From Pseudomonas fluorescens (GTDB lineage Bacteria > Pseudomonadota > Gammaproteobacteria > Pseudomonadales > Pseudomonadaceae): a stretch of DNA of 64,000 nucleotides. A model generated the notes under the pieces. The model saw only the letters and a list, made by a program, of their open reading frames with translations. It was not told the DNA's origin and ran no database searches. Below are positions 55,329 through 61,971 of this stretch, one piece after another (within the stretch, counting starts at the first letter, position 1; each line of letters begins with the position of its first letter). The stretch spans positions 1,984,001 through 2,048,000 of the forward strand of contig NZ_CP148752.1 of NCBI RefSeq assembly GCF_040448305.1, read 5' to 3'. The position numbers and the translations under genes were made by a program.

Positions 55329-56018
55329 ATGCGCTGGAGCAATCATCTAGCCAGGATTTGTGTATGCGCCAGTGTGATGCTGGTTCCGTTCGTTGCCCAG
55401 GCAGCCACGGAAGATGATCCTTGGGAAAGCGTCAACCGCCCGATTTACAAGTTCAACGATGTGCTCGACACTTACGCGCTCAAACCCCTGGCCCAGGGCT
55501 ACCAGTACGTGACGCCGCAGTTTGTCGAAGACGGTGTTCACAACTTCTTCCGCAACATCGGCGATGTGCGCAACCTGGCCAACGATATCCTGCAGGTCAA
55601 ACCTCACGCCGCAGGCGTTGATACCGCACGAATCATTTTCAACACCACCTTCGGTTTGCTGGGCGTCATTGATGTCGGCACCAAAATGGGCCTGCAGCGC
55701 AATGACGAAGACTTCGGTCAGACGCTGGGTTACTGGGGTGTCGGCAGCGGCCCTTACGTGATGCTGCCCCTGCTGGGGCCAAGCACCTTGCGTGATGCGC
55801 CGTCCAAGTACGTCGACAGCTATACCGGTGCTTATCGTTACGTAGACGACGTTCCGGTGCGTAACTCGTTCCACGCACTGGACATCGTCGATACCCGTGC
55901 CAACCTGCTGTCGAGCGAGAAGCTGATCACCGGCGACAAGTACACCTTCATCCGTAATGCGTACTTGCAGAACCGTGAATTCAAGGTGAAAGACGGTCAG
56001 GTTGAAGACGATTTTTAA
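55329..56018 (+). CDS. mlaA: MlaA (VacJ) phospholipid transport protein
   Basis: Outer-membrane component of the Mla system, which removes mislocalised phospholipids from the outer leaflet. 229 residues, with family core DPWESVNRPIYKFNDVLD, FFRNIGDVRNLANDILQ, GYWGVGSGPYVMLPLLGPS and RDAPSKYVD. The N-terminal signal ends AQA/ATEDDPW with no lipobox Cys, whereas E. coli MlaA is a lipoprotein. CAAGGAGTT precedes ATG 55329. Terminator follows. Confidence 0.94.
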   Translation: MRWSNHLARICVCASVMLVPFVAQAATEDDPWESVNRPIYKFNDVLDTYALKPLAQGYQYVTPQFVEDGVHNFFRNIGDVRNLANDILQVKPHAAGVDTARIIFNTTFGLLGVIDVGTKMGLQRNDEDFGQTLGYWGVGSGPYVMLPLLGPSTLRDAPSKYVDSYTGAYRYVDDVPVRNSFHALDIVDTRANLLSSEKLITGDKYTFIRNAYLQNREFKVKDGQVEDDF

Positions 56019-56406
56019 CCTCGACCGGTAAATTGAGAAGGCGGCCATCAAGGCCGCCTTTTTTGTCTGCGAAGATCTGCATGCGGATAAAACCGCGCTT
56101 TTCGCTGCAGTCCCGAGCGGTTTGACTCATGGGTTCCATCCTTCCATTGGGTTACGGATTTGCCTGTTCTTATAACTCTCGGTGATTTGACAAATAAAGA
56201 CGTCAAGCGACCATCGGCGTGAGCTTGAAACGCCCCGCGGATGGGAGTACCGTCTGCGCCTTAGAAGGGCACCTCTGGTGTACATGTGTGTAGGGCAAAT
56301 GCCCGAAAGCGGTGCGACAGAGAGGCTAGAAAGCGAATCCAGTAGTCAGTACCGGGCCAAAGTCCCCGTCTGCTACGCCAACCTAATTCTGGCGCCGTTT
56401 GCCCAC
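56019..56406. other. mlaA/rssB intergenic region
   Basis: Starts with the mlaA terminator; the remaining 340 bases should hold the rssB promoter and leader. No gene and no clear operator was recognised. An in-frame extension of rssB from 56278 has no ribosome-binding site. Confidence 0.6.
56038..56066 (+). terminator. mlaA terminator
   Basis: AAGGCGGCC-atcaa-GGCCGCCTT stem followed by TTTTTG. Confidence 0.94.
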
Positions 56407-57588
56407 ATGCCAAAAACCAGTGCCACGCTGCTGATAATCGATGATGACGAAGTAGTGCGCGCGAGCCTCGCCGCCTATTTGGAAGACAGTGGTTTCAGCG
56501 TCTTGCAGGCCAGCAATGGTCAGCAGGGTCTTCAGGTATTCGAGCAAGACAAGCCCGACTTGGTCATCTGCGATCTGCGCATGCCGCAGATGGGCGGACT
56601 CGAACTCATTCGCCAGGTGACCGAACGTTCGCCGCAAACGCCGGTGATCGTGGTGTCGGGTGCCGGCGTGATGAACGACGCGGTCGAAGCCCTGCGCCTG
56701 GGCGCAGCGGACTACCTGATCAAGCCTCTCGAAGATCTGGCCGTGCTCGAGCACTCCGTGCGCCGGGCCCTGGATCGTGCGCGCCTGTTGCTGGAGAACC
56801 AGCGCTACCGCGAGAAGCTGGAGAAGGCCAACCGCGAGCTCGAAGCCAGCCTGAACCTGCTCCAGGAGGACCAGAACGCCGGTCGCCAGGTGCAGATGAA
56901 CATGCTGCCGGTCAGCCCCTGGACCATCGACGAGTTCAAATTTGCTCACCAGATCATCCCGTCGCTGTACCTGTCGGGTGATTTCGTCGACTACTTCCGG
57001 GTCGACGAGCGCCGGGTCGCCTTTTACCTGGCGGACGTTTCCGGTCACGGCGCCTCTTCAGCCTTCGTCACCGTGCTGTTGAAGTTCATGACCACGCGCT
57101 TGCTGTTCGAATCCAAGCGCAGCGGCACCTTGCCGGAATTCAAGCCTTCAGAGGTTCTTGGTCATATCAACCGGGGCCTGATCAGTTGTAAGCTGGGTAA
57201 ACACGTCACAATGGTCGGTGGAGTCATCGACGAGGAGACCGGTTTGTTGACCTATAGCATCGGCGGTCATCTGCCGTTGCCAGTGTTGTACACGCCAGAC
57301 AGTGTTCGTTATCTGGAAGGGCGTGGTCTGCCGGTGGGCCTCTTCAACGAAGCCACCTACGAAGACCACGTGCTGGAACTGCCACCGACGTTCAGCCTGA
57401 CGCTGATGTCTGACGGTATTCTGGACCTTTTGCCAGAACCCACACTCAAAGAAAAAGAGGCAGCGTTGCCCCAACGGGTCAAGGCTGCGGGCGGCACCCT
57501 GGATGGGCTGCGGCAGGTTTTTGGATTGGCCACGCTAGGGGAGATGCCGGATGATATCGCCCTGTTGGTGTTGAGCAGGAATCTTTGA
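56407..57588 (+). CDS. rssB: Response regulator RssB with PP2C-type phosphatase domain
   Basis: 393 residues. Receiver domain with Asp56 (VICDLRMPQMGG) and Lys in DYLIKPLED; a helical coiled linker (about 120-175, LLLENQRYREKLEKANREL); then an SpoIIE/PP2C phosphatase with metal Asp in ADVSGHGASSAF and DDIALLVL, and SDGILDLLPE. In Pseudomonas RssB works with the STAS protein encoded next to it in control of RpoS. ATG 56407 (MPKTSATLLIIDDDE) lacks a strong ribosome-binding site. Stop overlaps the next start. Confidence 0.93.
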   Translation: MPKTSATLLIIDDDEVVRASLAAYLEDSGFSVLQASNGQQGLQVFEQDKPDLVICDLRMPQMGGLELIRQVTERSPQTPVIVVSGAGVMNDAVEALRLGAADYLIKPLEDLAVLEHSVRRALDRARLLLENQRYREKLEKANRELEASLNLLQEDQNAGRQVQMNMLPVSPWTIDEFKFAHQIIPSLYLSGDFVDYFRVDERRVAFYLADVSGHGASSAFVTVLLKFMTTRLLFESKRSGTLPEFKPSEVLGHINRGLISCKLGKHVTMVGGVIDEETGLLTYSIGGHLPLPVLYTPDSVRYLEGRGLPVGLFNEATYEDHVLELPPTFSLTLMSDGILDLLPEPTLKEKEAALPQRVKAAGGTLDGLRQVFGLATLGEMPDDIALLVLSRNL

Positions 57589-58070
57589 TGAGTACCGGTA
57601 GAATCCAGTTCGCCGAGCAGGATGGCACCTTCGTCCTGAAGTTCGTCGGTGAAGTTCGCCTGACCCTGTGTTCGGCGTTGGATGCGACTATTGAGCGGAT
57701 CTTCAGCGCGTTGAATTTCAACACGATCGTGATCGATCTGACCGAAACCCGCAGCATCGACAGCACCACACTTGGCCTGCTGGCCAAGCTGTCGATCCTG
57801 TCGCGGCAAAAAGTCGGCCTGCTGCCGACCGTCGTCACCACCCACGAAGACATCACCCGTCTGCTGCAGTCCATGGGCTTCGAGCAGGTGTTCAACATCG
57901 TTGATCAGCCGGTGCCGTGCCCGGAATGCCTGGACGACCTGCCAGACCAGGATCAATCCGAAGAAGTGGTGCGGATCAAGGTGCTCGAAGCGCACAAGAT
58001 CCTCATGGGCCTGAACGACACCAATCGTGAAGCCTTCCATGACCTGGTGAATGCGCTGGAGCGGCACTGA
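57588..58070 (+). CDS. rssC: STAS domain anti-sigma factor antagonist RssC
   Basis: 160 residues; STAS fold with the phosphorylatable Ser/Thr region LTETRSIDSTTLGLLAKL at about 47-64. Start overlaps the rssB stop in a TGATG junction, so translation is coupled. It is the natural substrate of the PP2C domain of RssB in a partner-switching scheme. A C-terminal extension of about 55 residues (from VPCPECLDDL) goes beyond the minimal STAS domain. Confidence 0.92.
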   Translation: MSTGRIQFAEQDGTFVLKFVGEVRLTLCSALDATIERIFSALNFNTIVIDLTETRSIDSTTLGLLAKLSILSRQKVGLLPTVVTTHEDITRLLQSMGFEQVFNIVDQPVPCPECLDDLPDQDQSEEVVRIKVLEAHKILMGLNDTNREAFHDLVNALERH

Positions 58071-58101
58071 TCCCCTGAAGTGATGTGGGCCGGACTGGCC
58101 C

Positions 58102-58194
58102 CATCGCGAGCAGGCTCGCTCCCACAGGTTCTTCGTTCGGCACACGACCAAAGCCATCCCGCCAATCCCTGTGGGAGCGAGCCTGCTCGCGATG
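58102..58194. repeat. REPIN
   Basis: CATCGCGAGCAGGCTCGCTC and inverted partner about 40 bases apart, after rssC. Confidence 0.92.
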
Positions 58195-58221
58195 GCGTCC
58201 TGACAGTCACCAAACACATAC

Positions 58222-58256
58222 AAAAAAGGGCGAACCTGTGAGGGTTCGCCCTTTTT
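58222..58256. terminator. Bidirectional terminator between rssC and tal
   Basis: AAAAAAGGGCGAACC ... GGTTCGCCCTTTTTG hairpin between convergent genes. Confidence 0.94.
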
Positions 58257-58274
58257 GCATTACACCCACTCAGA

Positions 58275-59201
58275 TCACAGCTTGGCCTGCAACAGCGCCT
58301 CAAGCTTCTCCTGATCCCGTGCGAACTGACGAATGCCTTCAGCCAGTTTCTCGGTCGCCATCGCATCTTCGTTGGACAACCAGCGGAACTGCGATTCGTT
58401 GAGGCTCAGGCGCGCTTCACCGGCATGGCCTGGCACCAGTTTGCGCTCCAGCCTGCCGGTATCCGCGGCCAGCTTGTCGATCAGGTCCGGGCTGATGGTC
58501 AGGCGGTCGCAGCCGGCCAGCTGCTCGATCTGGCCCAGATTGCGGAAGCTCGCCCCCATGACCACGGTCTTGTAGTCATTGGCCTTGTAGTAGTTGTAGA
58601 TGCGCGTCACCGACTGCACGCCCGGATCATCCGCGCCGGTGTAGTCGTTGCCGTTGGCTTTCTTGTACCAGTCGTAGATACGGCCCACGAACGGCGAAAT
58701 CAGGAACACCCCGGCGTCGGCACAGGCGGCTGCCTGGGCGAAGGAGAACAGCAGGGTCAGGTTGGTCTGGATGCCTTCCTTTTCCAGGATCTCGGCAGCG
58801 CGGATGCCTTCCCAGGTGGACGCGATCTTGATCAGCACGCGGTCGCGGCCAATACCGGCCTTGTCGTACAGCTCGATCAGGCGATGGGCACGCTTCAACA
58901 TGGCATCAGTGTCGAACGACAGGCGCGCATCCACTTCGGTGGAAATACGGCCCGGGATCACTTTGAGGATTTCTTGCCCCACGGCCACGCCAAAACGGTC
59001 GCTGGCCAGGCCCACATCACCCTTGCAGTCATTGACGCTGCCGTTCAGCAGCTCGGCATACGCAGGAATGGCCGCGGCCTTGAGCAGCAGGGAAGGGTTA
59101 GTGGTGGCGTCCACGGGTTTAACGCGAGCGATAGCTTCGAAGTCGCCGGTGTCGGCAACCACGGTGGTCATTTGCTTAAGTTGTTCCAGCTTGGAAGTCA
59201 T
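58275..59201 (-). CDS. tal: Transaldolase
   Basis: Non-oxidative pentose phosphate pathway enzyme, TalB class, 308 residues. Schiff-base Lys125 in RVLIKIASTWEGIRA, catalytic Asp in VDATTNPSLLLK (about 31), DARLSFDTDAM segment. ATG 59201 with a weak AGAGC upstream. Next to rssBC as in P. aeruginosa. Confidence 0.97.
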   Translation of the reverse strand: MTSKLEQLKQMTTVVADTGDFEAIARVKPVDATTNPSLLLKAAAIPAYAELLNGSVNDCKGDVGLASDRFGVAVGQEILKVIPGRISTEVDARLSFDTDAMLKRAHRLIELYDKAGIGRDRVLIKIASTWEGIRAAEILEKEGIQTNLTLLFSFAQAAACADAGVFLISPFVGRIYDWYKKANGNDYTGADDPGVQSVTRIYNYYKANDYKTVVMGASFRNLGQIEQLAGCDRLTISPDLIDKLAADTGRLERKLVPGHAGEARLSLNESQFRWLSNEDAMATEKLAEGIRQFARDQEKLEALLQAKL

Positions 59202-59671
59202 GGGCGTGCTCTGTCCTATGGGTCTGATGACATTACCCGAGCGCTGACAGCCACTCAAGGGCGTGTACGTGTATCGATGGCCCCTGCGGCAACAACCTGA
59301 AAACAGGTGTTTGAAAGGTGGGGTGCCGTATAGATGAATAGGATGCCAGGCGGGCTCACAGGTTCAACTGATCTGACGGTCAGCGCCTGGCAATCAGATC
59401 ATCTGACGCCCGAGTCCTCTGATAACGCTCGCGGCACCTTACGTGTAATTACCCATATCGTTGAAGTCTATATAGTTCGATTGCGGGCTCAATGATTGTT
59501 ATAAAAAGTCAATTAACACCCTGGCAAAGTTAATCTCCGTGGTAACAAATGTAATGTTATCTGGCGGAGATTTTGATCGTTAAAATACGTCCAGTACATA
59601 TATAAAATAAAGTGTAATGTGATATTGAGAATTCGTGTTTGTAGAAATAACTTCACAACGTGAAGAGGTAT
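59202..59671. other. AT-rich non-coding spacer
   Basis: 470 bases without a credible gene. Up to about 59450 the composition is ordinary; 59450-59660 is markedly AT-rich (runs such as TTATAAAAAGTCAATTAAC), which is unlike the rest of the window and typical of a promoter region for horizontally acquired or H-NS/MvaT-bound genes. I see no tRNA or attachment-site repeat. Confidence 0.65.
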
Positions 59672-60046
59672 ATGTTTTTGGATGCGTTTGATGATTTGAT
59701 GCTTGGCTACGCACTAAAAAAGTTGACCGGCGTATTTGAAGAAATCGTGGAGGTTTCGAAGAACACCGCTTCGGACAAGGCAACGGGCGTGCTGGATATC
59801 AGGCCATCCAAAACGGCAAAAAAAATCCCCGTCTGGTTGGGGCGTCTGAGGGTCAACACCCCTTATCAAGTGACCCATGTTCTGATCGATCAGATGCACG
59901 CCTCTCGAAAACTCAACCTCGACCTGCGCTTCGCGGCACAAGCTGCCTTGCTGGACGCGTTGGTGGAGGACGGACTGGCAATGCACATCGCCAGTTATTC
60001 AGTGGTTGTCGTAGAGAATCGTCTGAAGTGCTTTGTTGATCGATGA
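59672..60046 (+). CDS. Unrecognised 124-residue protein
   Basis: Starts MFLDAFDDLMLGYALKKLTG; soluble, mixed alpha/beta, no signal peptide or Cys/His cluster. Segments of note are the basic middle (SKTAKKIPVWLGRLRV) and a helical part (LRFAAQAALLDALVEDGLAM) followed by a strand SYSVVVVENRLKCF. GAGG lies only three bases before ATG 59672; a GTG at 59660 is an alternative. Follows an AT-rich region. I do not recognise a family; function unknown. Confidence 0.62.
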   Translation: MFLDAFDDLMLGYALKKLTGVFEEIVEVSKNTASDKATGVLDIRPSKTAKKIPVWLGRLRVNTPYQVTHVLIDQMHASRKLNLDLRFAAQAALLDALVEDGLAMHIASYSVVVVENRLKCFVDR

Positions 60047-60120
60047 ACGTGGTATCTACTGTGCACGCGGCCAGTGTCCATCACACTGGAAAATTGCATG
60101 AGACGTGAGTAAGTAGATTG

Positions 60121-60747
60121 GTGTCAAAACTGTACATCGCACAATACGCCGGAATCACCATCATGCTTCCAGCGGCCATGGTCGTCGCTGGTTGGTTATG
60201 GAGCATGGCATCCAGAAAACTCGCCCTCCTATGGCTAGGCATACTGTTCGTAGCCTATTTCGTCGTCGGTCTCAGTAAAGTGCTGTTCAAGGGCTGGGGT
60301 ATCGGCCTGGAAAGCCTGGATATCGCGGTCATCAGCGGCCACGCGATGAATGCCTGCCTGGTGTCGACCGTTGTCCTGAGTTTGCTATTGCGCCAACTGG
60401 ATCATCGCCTTCGATGGCTGGCACTGGGGGCGGGGCTGCTGTCGACCTGGTGGTTCAGCGTGCAGTATGTCGGGCAGACGATTCATCCTCTGCCGGAAGC
60501 GATTGCCGGGGCGGTTGTGGGGTCAGCCGCGGCGTGCGTATTTCTTTTCAGGCTGGAGAGAAAGGAAGTTCGCAAAATTCCCCGCACGGCCCTCATGCTA
60601 GGGCTCGCGATTATCATGCTGAGTACGAGTATTCCAAAATATACGGCTGAGAGGCTCTTGAACTCTTTCGCAGTCACTCTTTCGGGGGCAGAAAAGGCAT
60701 TCATGCAGCCTCACTGGCGCACTCCCGGCGGATCGTCAAGGTTGTAG
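60121..60747 (+). CDS. PAP2-like membrane phosphatase, divergent
   Basis: 208 residues with six predicted helices. The PAP2 layout is visible: a C1-like K53VLFKGWG, C2 as ISGHAMN (His74), and a C3-like QYVGQTIHPLPEAIAG with His122 and Glu126. In canonical C3 (SRxxxxxHxxxD) the Arg is replaced by Tyr116 and the Asp by Glu, so activity on lipid pyrophosphates is uncertain. GTG 60121 is preferred (GAGTAAG upstream). It follows the 124-residue gene by 74 bases on the same strand and may be cotranscribed. Confidence 0.75.
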   Translation: MSKLYIAQYAGITIMLPAAMVVAGWLWSMASRKLALLWLGILFVAYFVVGLSKVLFKGWGIGLESLDIAVISGHAMNACLVSTVVLSLLLRQLDHRLRWLALGAGLLSTWWFSVQYVGQTIHPLPEAIAGAVVGSAAACVFLFRLERKEVRKIPRTALMLGLAIIMLSTSIPKYTAERLLNSFAVTLSGAEKAFMQPHWRTPGGSSRL

Positions 60748-60776
60748 ATGTTGATTCGAGTTCTGACGAAGCGGAC

Positions 60777-61235
60777 TCACCAGGATTCACTACTATTTTT
60801 TTCTTCGATCCGCTCCAGCAGCTCTGCAGTTTTTTTCTGCATCAGTGCAACATCGCCTCGACTCTCAACCTTCAACAGGATCTCGCTCTCCGATGGGCAG
60901 ATCTTGAAGCGCCATTCAGTGAACGTCAGGCTCAGGCCGTCACTGTCATCCATATCCAGTGCTTCACTGGCATACAGGGTCCGCAAGTACTCGAGTAGCG
61001 CAATGGGATTACCGACCATGCGCCGAATATCACCTGAGGAAGGAAAGAGCCCGATGCGCTCCACCAATAACTTTGGCTGTGGGGTGACAGTGGAGGGCGC
61101 ACTTTCGTATGTCCGCAACCAGGCCATCAATCCACTGTTGCCCTCGGTGAATGGCTGTCCAAAAACCATATTGCCCGGTGCAAAAGGGTCCGACGACTTA
61201 TAGACAGCGTCGATCGGTGATCTGGAAGCGTTCAT
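60777..61235 (-). CDS. Free-standing phosphomannomutase/phosphoglucomutase C-terminal domain
   Basis: 152 residues. From residue about 34 the sequence follows the C-terminal end of bacterial PMM/PGM (ManB/CpsG): NSGLMAWLRTYES, FPSSGDIRRMV (64-74), DGLSLTFTEWRFKI (99-112) and a phosphate-loop-like CPSESEILLKVESRGD (113-128). The three N-terminal domains with the catalytic phosphoserine and metal site are absent, and the loop is about two residues shorter and lacks the usual (R/S)SNTEP signature. AAGG lies at normal distance before ATG 61235, so it looks like a translated gene rather than random debris. Convergent with the PAP2-like gene. Confidence 0.72.
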   Translation of the reverse strand: MNASRSPIDAVYKSSDPFAPGNMVFGQPFTEGNSGLMAWLRTYESAPSTVTPQPKLLVERIGLFPSSGDIRRMVGNPIALLEYLRTLYASEALDMDDSDGLSLTFTEWRFKICPSESEILLKVESRGDVALMQKKTAELLERIEEKNSSESW

Positions 61236-61581
61236 AGTGGTCTGCCTTGAAAAAGTTTATGGCCGCTCAAAAAATGCGGCACCCAAGAGCAAAAAAATAC
61301 CGTTTACAGCAATGCTGTTCAGTTAAGGAAATTGTAGGAGCGAGCTTGCTCCGGGCGGAGTTCCGACGATGGGCTCAAGAACGCCGCGTTTAGCCAGTAA
61401 ATACGCGTTATCGTTAACGACCATCGCGAGCGAGCTCGCTCCTACAGAGGACTACATTCGCCTAACTGACGTTTACAGGCCTTTCTTATTCAAAACCGCA
61501 TAACAGAAATGGGTGGCGTCGATTCAGTGTTTTGATGTTTTCAGCCGTGTTGTCGCTATGCTCACGGGGCAAGCCATAGTC
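61236..61581. other. Non-coding spacer with REPIN
   Basis: 346 bases; holds the long REPIN at 61333-61447. No remnant of the missing phosphomannomutase domains was recognised by eye in any frame. Confidence 0.7.
61333..61447. repeat. Long REPIN with asymmetric arm
   Basis: On the minus strand: ordinary REP arm, spacer with GTTAACGATAACGCG, then the extended arm with TCGGAACTCCGCCCGG. Same design as 28581-28697. Confidence 0.9.
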
Positions 61582-61971
61582 TTAAGTGTCCGGGAGCTCA
61601 GTGGACTGTTTGACGGGTTGCACCCAACGCCACGCAATCAAGCCGATCAACACGCCGACAGCATTGGCCAAGGCGTCGTAAGGTGATGCCGTGCGCAGCG
61701 GCATCAGTGCTTGTGCATATTCGATCAGGATCCCCGTCAGCAGACAGCCCAAGGCGATCCAGCGCGCCTTGACCCGCAGGAAGGCCAGCTGGCAACTAAA
61801 AGACAACGCGAAAAAACCAAGCAGGTGATGCAGCTTGTCTTCCTGGGCAAAGGCTTCGGGAACCGGTTGCGCTCGCAAAGCGGCTGTCAGCAAGATCACA
61901 CTGACGCCGATGAAAAACAGCGTGCGTAGGCTTTGGGAAAGTTGTGTGACACCCAGGAGTAACGAACTCAT
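61582..61971 (-). CDS. VanZ-like membrane protein
   Basis: 129 residues with four hydrophobic segments. VanZ-family pattern: DKLHHLLGFFALSF, then LGCLLTGILIEYAQALMP and the SPYDALANAVGVLIGLIAW ending. The family is named for a teicoplanin-resistance protein but most members are of unknown role. Its ATG overlaps the yjbH-type stop in ATGA, so both are translated from one mRNA, which suggests a role at the envelope together with the exopolysaccharide protein. Confidence 0.88.
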   Translation of the reverse strand: MSSLLLGVTQLSQSLRTLFFIGVSVILLTAALRAQPVPEAFAQEDKLHHLLGFFALSFSCQLAFLRVKARWIALGCLLTGILIEYAQALMPLRTASPYDALANAVGVLIGLIAWRWVQPVKQSTELPDT

